Shown: one piece after another, positions 34,966 to 42,745 of the stretch
Layout: each line of letters opens with the position of its first letter
How positions within the stretch are numbered: position 1 is the stretch's first letter
From: Streptomyces sp. SUK 48
GTDB taxonomy: Bacteria; Actinomycetota; Actinomycetes; Streptomycetales; Streptomycetaceae
Assembly: GCF_009650765.1 (NCBI RefSeq)
Contig: NZ_CP045740.1
Span: 1,612,001 to 1,676,000, forward strand
Length of the DNA: 64,000 bases
Direction: 5' to 3'
Position numbers and translations under genes: made by a program
The notes under the pieces: model-generated
Database searches by the model: none
What the model saw: only the letters and a program-made list of their open reading frames with translations
What the model was told of the DNA's origin: nothing

Positions 34966-36012
34966 ATGCGCTGGGACAACCTCACCGACGAGCCCGCCGA
35001 ACACGGCCGGACCCCCGACGCCGCCCTGTTCGGCGCGGACGCCGTGACCACCCGCACCTTCGACGCGCCCGAGTTCCGGGGGATCACCTTCCACGAGGTC
35101 CGGGCCCGCTCGGTGCTCAACCGGGTGCCGGGTGCCTCGCGGATGCCGTTCGAATGGACGGTCAACCCGTACCGGGGCTGCTCGCACGCGTGCGTGTACT
35201 GCTTCGCGCGCAAGACGCACGGCTATCTGGACCTGGACACCGGCATCGGTTTCGACACCCAGATCGTGGTGAAGGTGAACGCCCCGGAGGTGCTGCGCCG
35301 CCAGCTGGGCTCCGGCCGCTGGCGCGGCGACCACGTGGCGATGGGCACGAACGTCGACTGCTACCAGCGCGCCGAGGGCCGCTACCGGCTGATGCCGGGG
35401 ATCATCTCCGCCCTCACCGAGCACGCGAACCCGTTCTCGATCCTGACCAAGGGCACGCTGATCCTGCGCGACCTGGACCTGCTGGTGCGCGCGGCGGAGG
35501 TGACGGACGTCGGCATCTCGGTCTCGGTCGGCTTCCTGGACGCCGGGCTGTGGCGCACCGTGGAGCCCGGCACACCCGCGCCCGAGCGGCGCCTGGACGT
35601 CGTACGCGTCCTCGGCGAGCACGGCATCGGCTGCGGTGTCCTGATGGCGCCGGTGATCCCGTTCCTGAGCGACGGCCCGGAGCAGCTGCGGGCGACCGTC
35701 GAGGCCATCGCGGCGGCCGGGGCGACCTCGGTGACCCCGCTGGTGCTGCATCTGCGGCCCGGCGCGCGGGAGTGGTTCATGGCCTGGCTGGCCGAGCACC
35801 ACCCGGATCTGGTGCGCCGTTACGAGCGGATGTACGCCGGCGGGTCGTACGCGCCGACCTGGTACCAGCGCCGGATCACCCGTCAGGTGCACGAGCGGGC
35901 GCGGGAGTACGGCATCGGGCCCACCCGCGCGGGCACGGCCCGCCGGATCCGCCCGGCCGGGCCCGCTCCGGTGCCGGAGGCGGCCGAGCCGACGCAGCTC
36001 ACCCTGATGTGA
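34966..36012 (+). CDS. Rv2578c-like radical SAM protein
   Basis: A 348-residue radical SAM enzyme. The [4Fe-4S] ligands are in NPYRGCSHACVYCFARKTHGY, a C-x3-C-x2-C motif near residue 70-77. This variant (GCSHACVYC) is the SplB-like / Rv2578c group. SplB is spore-photoproduct lyase, which repairs UV damage, but the family also includes uncharacterised proteins. The conserved FDTQIVVKVNAPEVL and GTNVDCYQRAEGRYRLMP follow. The start at 34966 follows GAGGAGG. The LexA-like box just upstream supports a DNA-damage link. Confidence 0.88.
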   Translation: MRWDNLTDEPAEHGRTPDAALFGADAVTTRTFDAPEFRGITFHEVRARSVLNRVPGASRMPFEWTVNPYRGCSHACVYCFARKTHGYLDLDTGIGFDTQIVVKVNAPEVLRRQLGSGRWRGDHVAMGTNVDCYQRAEGRYRLMPGIISALTEHANPFSILTKGTLILRDLDLLVRAAEVTDVGISVSVGFLDAGLWRTVEPGTPAPERRLDVVRVLGEHGIGCGVLMAPVIPFLSDGPEQLRATVEAIAAAGATSVTPLVLHLRPGAREWFMAWLAEHHPDLVRRYERMYAGGSYAPTWYQRRITRQVHERAREYGIGPTRAGTARRIRPAGPAPVPEAAEPTQLTLM

Positions 36013-36193
36013 GGCTTCGCCGGGAGGCGCCACCGTGAGCGTTCGGGGGCTCCGCGCGGGCAATTCGAGCGCTTCGCGCGGGCAATAGGGTCAACTATCG
36101 GCGCAACACGTTCTCCGGGGGCCCGGCATCGGGACGATGCGGCGAGGACCGCGATCGCGCGGTCCGCTCGACCTCTCCGTCCCGGGAGGACCC

Positions 36194-37746
36194 ATGAGAA
36201 GACGCGCAGCCGTGCTGTGCGCGGCCGCCGCCGTCCTGGCGGGCTCGGTCACCGGAGTGCCGGCGCAGGCCGCCGCGCCCGCGCCGCTCGCCTGGAAGAA
36301 GTGCGCCACCGACGACTACCCGACGCTCGAATGCGCGTCGCTGAAGGTGCCGCTGGACCACGCGGACCCGGCGGGCCGGCAGATCACCCTCGCCCTGTCC
36401 CGCGTCCCGCACACCGCGGCGAACGCCCAGGGCCCGCTGCTGGTCAACCCCGGCGGCCCCGGCGGCAGCGGGATCGCGCTCGCCGGTTTCGTCGCCTCGG
36501 CGCTGCCGAAGGACGTGGCGGCGCGGTACGACGTCATCGGCTTCGACCCGCGCGGGGTCGGCCGCAGCAGCCCGGCCCTCGACTGCGTGCCCGGCCACTT
36601 CACGCCGGTGCGCCCGGACACCGTGCCGGGCACGCCCGCGCTCGAACAGGCGAACCTGGAGCGCGCGCGGTCCTTCGCCGCGGCGTGCGGCAAGCGGTAC
36701 GGCGATGTGCTGCCGTACATGGACACCGTCAGCAGCGCACAGGACATGGACTCCATCCGCGAGGCCCTCGGCGCGCCCCGGATCAGCTACTTCGGCTACT
36801 CGTACGGCACCTACCTCGGCGCGGTGTACGCCAGGCTGCACCCCGACCGGGTCCGCAGGCTGGTGCTGGACTCGATCGTCGACCCCACCGGGGTCTGGTA
36901 CGCGGACAACATCGGCCAGGAGCGGGCCTTCGACGACCGGCACCGGGCGCTGATGGCCTGGATCGCCAAGTACGACGCGACGTACGGGCTCGGCAAGGAC
37001 CCCGCGAAGGTCGAGGCCGAGTGGTACGCGATGCGGGCGGCCCTGGCGAAGAAGCCGGCCGGGGGAAGGTGGGCGCGGCCGAGCTGGAGGACACGTTCAT
37101 GCCGGGCGGCTACTACAACGGCTACTGGCCCTATCTCGCCGAGGCGTTCGCGTCCTACGTGCACGACAAGAAGACCGGGCCGCTGGTGGAGGCGTACGAC
37201 GACTTCGCCGGCGTGGACTCCTCGGGCGACAACGGCTACAGCGTGTACACGGCCGTGCAGTGCGGGGACACCGCCTGGCCGCGCGACTGGGCGCGCTGGC
37301 GGCAGGACGCGTGGGCGGTGTACGCGAAGTCGCCGTTCATGACCTGGAACAACGTCTGGTACAACGCGCCGTGCCTGTTCTGGCCGTCGGGCCGCACCGG
37401 ACAGCCGAGCGTGGCCAACGCCAAGCTGCCGCCGACGCTGCTCTTCCAGGCCACGGACGACGCGGCCACGCCGTACGCCGGCGGCGTCGCGGCCCACCGG
37501 CTGCTGACCGGCTCCAGCCTGGTGGTCGAACAGGGCGGCGGCAACCACGGCATCACCCTGAGCGGCAACGCGTGCCTGGACGGCTACCTCTTCGCCTACC
37601 TGGCCGACGGCAAGGTCCCCCGCGCCTCCGGTCCGGCCGACGCGGTCTGCGCGAAGTCCCCGGACCCGACACCGCTCGCCTCGAAGGCGGCGTCGACGGC
37701 CTCACGCGGCTCGATCCTGCACGGCCTGCTGGGGTTCAGGAGCTGA
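36194..37746 (+). pseudogene. Secreted alpha/beta hydrolase (tripeptidyl aminopeptidase-like), broken by one frameshift
   Basis: The first frame (36194 to about 37065) starts with a signal peptide (MRRRAAVLCAAAAVLAGSVTG, cleavage near AQAAAP). It then reads a hydrolase core with LLVNPGGPGGSG, GFDPRGVGRSS and the nucleophile GYSYGTYLGA. At a run of five G (37061-37065) the homology moves to the +1 frame and continues to 37746 with a TAP-like C-terminal domain (LLFQATDDAATPYAGG, GGGNHGITLSGN). Restoring one G would give about 517 residues, normal for SlpD/SlpE-type secreted peptidases. The gene is either inactive or mis-sequenced; the rest looks intact. Start has GGGAGGA. Confidence 0.85.
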
Positions 37747-37770
37747 GGGCTCCGTAAGCGACAGGGCTCA

Positions 37771-38095
37771 CCTCTGGAACACAAAGGCCCAGCTCCAGTG
37801 CCTCCAGCACCTTGCCGCCAAGCTGCCTGGGCCGGATGCGCCGCCTGTGGAACGGGAGACAAGCCTGACGCCCAAGGTGGCCAGGCGGCTCAAGGACCGG
37901 GAGGTCGAGGAGCTGGTCGCCGCGTACGAAGCTGGATCGACGCTGCGACAGCTCACTGACGCTTCAAGATCGAGCGACGAACGGTGAGCAATGTCCTGAA
38001 CCGCCAGGGCGTAGTCACCCGATGGCGAGGGCTCACCGAACGTCCGGCTCCGCCTGCGCAAGCGAGGTGTACAGATGCGAGACCCCGACTGACGC
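37771..38095 (+). pseudogene. Remnant of a serine-recombinase-type C-terminal region
   Basis: No start codon. The frame reads RRLKDREVEELVAAYEAG, STLRQLTDA, then needs one inserted base near 37961 to continue as FKIERRTVSNVLNRQGV and a tail ending about 38090. This helix-turn-helix pattern, with a sensing helix and a VSNVL recognition helix, is typical of the C-terminal region of actinobacterial serine recombinases or resolvases. The gene is truncated and frameshifted. It marks a former mobile element at the left edge of the accessory segment. Confidence 0.65.
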
Positions 38096-38263
38096 GGCTG
38101 AACCCGCCCATGGGTGTAGCGCCCCTGCTCTCCCCCGTTGTCTTCTTCGCGATTCCGCAACGGGGCCGCTGGCCTCCGGGCCCGGCATGGCGGTTCCCCC
38201 TGTCGAAGAGATGACCGGGGGGGTGTCACACCGGGCCCGAGAGGCGCCGTTGGAGACGCTGAT

Positions 38264-38503
38264 GAGAGGTCCGACCACCGCCTGGCCTGGCGCAATGCCA
38301 GGCCGCTTGTGGGCGCCAAGCTGGCCGCGAAGTTCGGCACCGTGCTGGTGAGCGTGGACCAGCCCGCCTCGATCGGAGCCCTGCCTCTGACGGTCGGCTT
38401 CGACCAGGACCTGGCGGCCGAGGCCATCCGCACCTCCAACCGGATACGCGGCCTGCTCACCCAGTTCCACCCCAGCGTGGATATTCTGAACTCGCTACGC
38501 TAA
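38264..38503 (+). pseudogene. IS110-family transposase fragment with internal deletion
   Basis: The frame reads DHRLAWRNARPLVGAKL, then VLVSVDQPASIGALPL, then TVGFDQDLAAEAIRTSNR followed by IRGLLTQFHPSV. In complete IS110/IS1111 transposases the DQPASIGALP strand and the LAAEAIRTSNRIRGLLTQ helix are far apart, so a piece between them has been lost. The frame ends with an unrelated DILNSLR. There is no catalytic DEDD set. Only a relic of an insertion sequence remains. Confidence 0.7.
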
Positions 38504-38560
38504 GTCCCCCCACCCGTGGCTCCCTGCACGCCGGCGAGCCAACGCCCTACGCTGTCCCTC

Positions 38561-39289
38561 ATGCCTACCGACCCCACCCCCGGTGAGCCCACGCCAGCGA
38601 CACGTCTCATCCTCTGGGACATCGATCACACCTTGGTCCAGATAGGCGGTGGCGTCAGCCGCAGCATCTACGAGCGGGCCTTCCGACAGGTAACTGGTAG
38701 GCCCCTCGGCGAACTTGCGGACATGTCCGGCCGCACTGAGCAGGCGATCATGGTGGAGACGCTGCGCCTGAACGGCGTCAGTGAGCCGGAAGCACTGTTT
38801 GAAGACTTCTACGCGGCCTTGGCCGCAGCCGCCGAGAAACTCACTGATCGCATGCGCGAGGTCGGCGTCGTACTCCCCGGGGCACGGGAAGCCATCGCAT
38901 CGTGCGCTGACCGAGACACCGTGCAGTCAGCCGTCACAGGCAACATACGTCCGATCGCCGAGGCCAAGCTCGCTGCCCTCGGCCTCGGCGAGGGCCTTGA
39001 CTTCTCGGTCGGCGGCTACGGCGACGATGGCAGCGATCGCGCCGACCTCGTCCGCCAGGCTCGGAACCGGGCGTCGGAGAAGTACGGTCACGACTTCGCC
39101 GGCACCCGCGCCGTGGTCGTTGGCGATACGCCCCACGATGTGCGCGGTGCCCTCGACGCCGACGCTTTGGCCGTGGGCGTCGCCAGCGGCAAGAACACTT
39201 CCTACGAGCTGCGCGAGGCCGGAGCGCACATCGTGCTGGGGAGCCTCACCGGCTTCACCGGCTGTTGTAGCGAAGCACTCGGTTGGTAG
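38561..39289 (+). CDS. HAD family hydrolase (phosphoglycolate-phosphatase-like)
   Basis: A 242-residue HAD phosphatase. Motif I is LILWDIDHTLV with nucleophile Asp20 and Asp22; motif II is the Thr in SAVTGNI; motif IV is AVVVGDTPHDVRGALDADALAVGVASG. A cap domain (about 33-110) separates motifs I and II. Substrate unknown; 2-phosphoglycolate or a nucleotide is a guess. The start at 38561 is favoured over one 45 bases upstream. Codon use is less GC-biased than in the flanking core genes. Its stop is 4 bases from the convergent XRE/TPR regulator. Confidence 0.82.
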   Translation: MPTDPTPGEPTPATRLILWDIDHTLVQIGGGVSRSIYERAFRQVTGRPLGELADMSGRTEQAIMVETLRLNGVSEPEALFEDFYAALAAAAEKLTDRMREVGVVLPGAREAIASCADRDTVQSAVTGNIRPIAEAKLAALGLGEGLDFSVGGYGDDGSDRADLVRQARNRASEKYGHDFAGTRAVVVGDTPHDVRGALDADALAVGVASGKNTSYELREAGAHIVLGSLTGFTGCCSEALGW

Positions 39290-39292
39290 CTT

Positions 39293-40711
39293 CTATGTAT
39301 CGTCCGCCGTCACCAGCCGAAACAGCTCCTTGAACTCCTGGACGTAGGAGAGCTGTCCGTACGGTGCCAGGGCCGTGTCCAGTTCCCCAAGCCGCTCCGT
39401 GATCCGCGCCGACCCGATCGTCTGGCTAAGGGCCAGGGCGTCATGCCCGACCTGGCAAGCCCGCTCGACCTCACCGTCCAAGAGGTAGCACTTCGCCAGC
39501 CGCGACAGGTAGTGCACGCGGTCGCGCGCTCGGTTCGGCGCGCTGGTGCTCAGTAGGTCGAGCGCCTCAGACAACGACGTGATCGCCTCGTCGGCCATAC
39601 CCAAATCGAGGTAGCACGCGCCCCGCTGCGCCGCGACCTCGACGGCGTCAACGTACAAGACGTATGGCGGTTCCTCGTCAGTGCCCGCCAACGCGAAGTC
39701 GGCCTGCACAGTGTCGAGCACTCGCAGGCACTGCTCATCGCCAAGCGAAGCGTGGGCCCGCGCCAGCCGCGCGCCCATGACCGTCTTGGTCAGCGGCGTC
39801 AGACGATCCGTCGTAACGGCGAACGCCATCTGTGCCAATGAACGCGCCGGTTGCGGGCGTCCCCTGTAGGTCTCCTGCAAGCTCATATAACCGAGAGCAC
39901 TGGCCACCAGGCCAGGGTCACCCACTTCATGACCAATCTCGACCGCCGTAGCGAAGTACCGCTTAGCGTGCGCGTGCCTGCTGGCATCCAACGACAGCCA
40001 GCCAACCATCTGGTTCAACTGGCCGTACGCGGCGAGACCGTCGCCGGGGTTGGCCTTCACGCTTACCGCCATCCGCGCCACGTACTTTGTGAGCGGCACG
40101 TACAGGCTGTCTCCGCCCAGTTCGTCGTCCAGGTGAAGGAACGTCCGCAACAGATGCTCACCAGTTGCCTGCAATGACATGCCTCTGAGTCCGGACACCC
40201 CATACTCAGGTGCGTCGTTAGACAGCGGCAGCCAATCACCGCCAGGCGTGATCATGTCGAGCAGAACCTTACGTGCAGGGTGTTCAGTGTGCTCCGGGGT
40301 CGGCTGCACCGGCAGCGGCTCGCGGCGAAGCTTGAACCACAGTAGGTCGCCCGGAATGTTCAAGCCATGCGCCCAACTCATGAGTTTACCGAGGTCCTGC
40401 GGTGCGGTAGAGGCGCTCTCGATCCGGCTGAGCTGCGCCTGGGTCAGCCCGAGCCAACCGGCGAGTGTCTCTTGTGACACGACCCGGCTGTGCCAGGGGT
40501 GAACGCGGTAGGCGTAGAAGACCTGGCCCATGTGCCAGCTCGCCAGAGCCTCGCGCAGCCGGTCGTCCTGCCAGAACTCCACAGGCACCTGTGGCGGTTG
40601 GTTGACGGCCGTGGTCTCCCGTCGCCGCAGACAGGAAGCACACAACGTGCCCCGGTTGTCGCGCGCCAGTCGCGTGCCGCAGGAGCAGTACCGGACCTGC
40701 TGCTGTGCCAT
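39293..40711 (-). CDS. XRE-type regulator with N-terminal Cys cluster and TPR-like C-terminus
   Basis: A 472-residue regulator in three parts. First is a short zinc-ribbon-like cluster (YCSCGTRLARDNRGTLCASCLRR, four Cys around 10-30). Next is an XRE helix-turn-helix (about 70-130: VVSQETLAGWLGLTQAQLSRIES). The long helical C-terminus (about 190-470) has TPR-like units. The layout resembles peptide- or partner-sensing regulators such as those of the Rgg/PlcR/NsdA style, but assignment is uncertain. It diverges from a small resolvase-like gene, with a 182-base shared promoter region. Codon use is less GC-rich than in the core genes. Confidence 0.75.
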   Translation of the reverse strand: MAQQQVRYCSCGTRLARDNRGTLCASCLRRRETTAVNQPPQVPVEFWQDDRLREALASWHMGQVFYAYRVHPWHSRVVSQETLAGWLGLTQAQLSRIESASTAPQDLGKLMSWAHGLNIPGDLLWFKLRREPLPVQPTPEHTEHPARKVLLDMITPGGDWLPLSNDAPEYGVSGLRGMSLQATGEHLLRTFLHLDDELGGDSLYVPLTKYVARMAVSVKANPGDGLAAYGQLNQMVGWLSLDASRHAHAKRYFATAVEIGHEVGDPGLVASALGYMSLQETYRGRPQPARSLAQMAFAVTTDRLTPLTKTVMGARLARAHASLGDEQCLRVLDTVQADFALAGTDEEPPYVLYVDAVEVAAQRGACYLDLGMADEAITSLSEALDLLSTSAPNRARDRVHYLSRLAKCYLLDGEVERACQVGHDALALSQTIGSARITERLGELDTALAPYGQLSYVQEFKELFRLVTADDT

Positions 40712-40893
40712 TCCGTACCCCAAGGCCGCCCTATTGCCAGTGCCGAAGGCCAAGCCTACGGACAGTAGCCGCACCGTGCCTGGCAGTCCATGCGTCCGGC
40801 GTATGGCCGCCCCATGCAGCGCCGTCGTGACGCCCGGGTGGCGCCTGGGGCCACGCTCCCCACGGCCCAGCCCCCAGGCACAGGAGCAACCGC

Positions 40894-41298
40894 ATGACCA
40901 CAGTGGCACGTCGACCCCGCCCCGAAGGCGACCTCACTGCCGCGTTCGCCTACCTCCGGCGTCTTCCCAGCATGGACGATGCAGCCGTGCAGGAGGCGGT
41001 TAACGGACTGCTGACCTTCTCAGCCGACCGCGGTCTCAGTCTGGCCGGCGTCCACTACGAGGAACACCTCAGTGAACGGCTGGACACGTGGATGGAGCTC
41101 ATCACGAGCTGCCGTTCCGAAGGTGTTACCAACGTTCTGGTGCCGAGCGCCGACCACTTCCACCACGACCCCGTGGTGGCGGCCTACATGCGCGAAGAAC
41201 TGGCGGAGAAGATCCGGGGCACGGTGTGGCTCGCCAACGAGGCGGCCGCCACGAACGAGCCAGCACAAGCTGTTGAGGCAGACGGCCATGACCGCTGA
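40894..41298 (+). CDS. Small protein with a resolvase-like fold lacking the catalytic serine (tentative)
   Basis: A 134-residue protein. The sequence AFAYLRR, then SADRGLSLAGVHYEE, ITSCRSEGVTNVLVPSAD and a final helix follow the beta-alpha order of a serine-recombinase N-terminal domain. In true recombinases a YxRxS motif supplies the nucleophile; here the matching place reads AYLRRLPS and lacks the expected spacing. Either it is a dead recombinase fold used for regulation, or the likeness is fortuitous. It overlaps the following ATPase gene by 11 bases. Confidence 0.6.
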   Translation: MTTVARRPRPEGDLTAAFAYLRRLPSMDDAAVQEAVNGLLTFSADRGLSLAGVHYEEHLSERLDTWMELITSCRSEGVTNVLVPSADHFHHDPVVAAYMREELAEKIRGTVWLANEAAATNEPAQAVEADGHDR

Positions 41299-41695
41299 GC
41301 GCTACGTCAGCACCCTGGAGCTGGATGCCAAGGCCGAGGCCACGCCGTGGGCCAGGCGGCACGTCCGCGATGTCCTCAGCGCCTGGCAGATCACCGCCGA
41401 GTGCATCGACACGACCGAACTAGCTGTCTGCGAGTTGGTGTCCAACGCGGTGCAGCACGTCGCACCTGGTGCACCACAGGCTCATGTCACACTGACGCTT
41501 CGCCACGACGAATCACAGGTTATCGCCGAAGTGGCCGACCCTAGCGGCGACCCGCCCGTTCCCAACACGACGATGACTGAGGACGCGGAGAGCGGCCGGG
41601 GCCTGTTCATCGTGGGCGAGATCTCCAAGGAGTGGGACTACTACCTTCTCCCTACAGGCGGCAAGGTCGTCTGGTGCATCATTGCGCTGGTGTGA
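41288..41695 (+). CDS. RsbW-like ATP-binding protein (anti-sigma kinase family)
   Basis: A 135-residue HATPase_c domain. N box: ELAVCELVSNAVQHV; G1 box: VADPSGDPPVP; G2 box: SGRGLFIV. No other domain is attached. In Streptomyces such stand-alone ATPases commonly partner an XRE or anti-anti-sigma protein, and many are orphan regulators. The start at 41288 is preceded by GAGGCAGACGGCC with only a weak ribosome site, suggesting coupling to the overlapping upstream gene. Confidence 0.83.
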   Translation: MTAERYVSTLELDAKAEATPWARRHVRDVLSAWQITAECIDTTELAVCELVSNAVQHVAPGAPQAHVTLTLRHDESQVIAEVADPSGDPPVPNTTMTEDAESGRGLFIVGEISKEWDYYLLPTGGKVVWCIIALV

Positions 41696-41700
41696 CGCCG

Positions 41701-41952
41701 ATGGCCACATCGATGCGGCGCCGTCCGAGCACTCTCAACCACGAACCAGCAGCCGTCGCCTGGGCACGCGAGAAGTACGGACTCACCAAACGAGTCCTCG
41801 CCCAAGCGGTCGGCATCTCCGAACAGCTCATGAATAAAATCGAGTCGGGATGTCGAAACACCGCCTCGACCAATCTCCGCAAGATCGCCGATACGTTGAA
41901 GTGCCCGGTGGTAGTTTTGGAGCGAAAACGCAGACCGACAGTTAGCAGCTGA
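41701..41952 (+). CDS. Small XRE family DNA-binding protein
   Basis: An 83-residue helix-turn-helix domain: WAREKYGLTKRVLAQAVGISEQLMNKIESGCRN. No ligand domain is attached. The start may also be GTG at 41692, which would give a GTGA overlap with the ATPase stop; either way it is tightly coupled to it. It probably acts with the XRE/TPR regulator or the ATPase. Confidence 0.8.
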   Translation: MATSMRRRPSTLNHEPAAVAWAREKYGLTKRVLAQAVGISEQLMNKIESGCRNTASTNLRKIADTLKCPVVVLERKRRPTVSS

Positions 41953-42241
41953 GCATACCGAAAGCCATTGCCCGGCAGGTATACGGCGTCAGGATGTTGA
42001 AGGTCGCCTGCTCACCCGGCTTCAACGTATAGGCGTGCCGACCGAAGCAGTCCGGCACCATCTCGTGTCCACGCATCTCTTGGGCAATGGATTGCGGCTG
42101 ATCGAGATCGAAGTACAGGCCCATGTTGATTTCTTCGCCACCGCTGGGTGACCTTACAAGCGTGCCACTCATTGGTGACGAATACTTCTTTAAGCCCAAA
42201 CCAACAGGCGCCGCGCGGGTGTTGCCGGTGGCGTGGACCAT
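41942..42241 (-). pseudogene. Probable 5'-truncated hypothetical gene at segment edge
   Basis: The frame ends RGHEMVPDCFGRHAYTLKPGE, then QATFNILTPYTCRAMAFGMLSC and a stop; this compositionally ordinary sequence looks like a real protein end, not random translation. No plausible start: in-frame ATGs occur at 42124, 42172 and 42241, the last at the junction with the RidA leader. Base composition (more AT) is unlike the RidA gene next to it. I do not recognise the family. It may be the tail of a gene truncated by the insertion event. Confidence 0.45.
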
Positions 42242-42251
42242 GATGGGGATC

Positions 42252-42668
42252 ATGACCGAACCGATCAGGATCACCGCCCCCGCGGGCGTCGCCCCCGCCG
42301 CGCAGTACAGCCATGTGGTGACGGCGACGGGCCGCCTCGTCGCCGTCTCCGGCCAGCTGGCCCTGGACGAGGACGGAAAGCTGGTCGGCCCCGGCGACCC
42401 CGCGGCGCAGGCCCGTCAGGTCTTCACGAACCTGGGCCGCTGCCTGGCCGCGGCGGGCGCGGGCTTCGAGCACGTGGTGAAGCTGACGTACTTCGTCACC
42501 GACATGGCCCACATGCCGGCCATCCGGGCCGCCCGCACCGCCCACCTGTCCGACGACCGCCTCCCGGCCTCCTCCGCGATCCAGGTGGCCGGCCTGGTCT
42601 CCCCGGACTTCCTGATGGAGATCGAGGCGCTGGCGGTGCTCCCGGACACCGGGTCCGCGACGGCCTGA
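42252..42668 (+). CDS. RidA-like (YjgF/UK114) family protein
   Basis: A 138-residue RidA fold: HVVTATGRLVAVSGQLALDEDGKL at the start and PASSAIQVAGLVSPDFLMEIEALAVL at the end. In true RidA, an arginine (Arg105 in E. coli) stands in the P-A-R-S segment; here it is Ser (PASS), so imine deaminase activity is doubtful and a different Rid subgroup is more likely. The start at 42252 is preceded by GGGGA. It is the first core-like gene after the accessory segment. Confidence 0.83.
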   Translation: MTEPIRITAPAGVAPAAQYSHVVTATGRLVAVSGQLALDEDGKLVGPGDPAAQARQVFTNLGRCLAAAGAGFEHVVKLTYFVTDMAHMPAIRAARTAHLSDDRLPASSAIQVAGLVSPDFLMEIEALAVLPDTGSATA

Positions 42669-42745
42669 CGAACCGGCCGTTCCGCGCCCGTTTCACACCC
42701 ATTTCACCCACACGGATTCCCGGGACTTCGGGGTACACGGGATCC

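Noticed and set aside
37747..42245. tRNA or direct-repeat attachment site for the accessory segment
   Set aside because: No tRNA-like sequence and no direct repeats longer than about five bases at the two edges.
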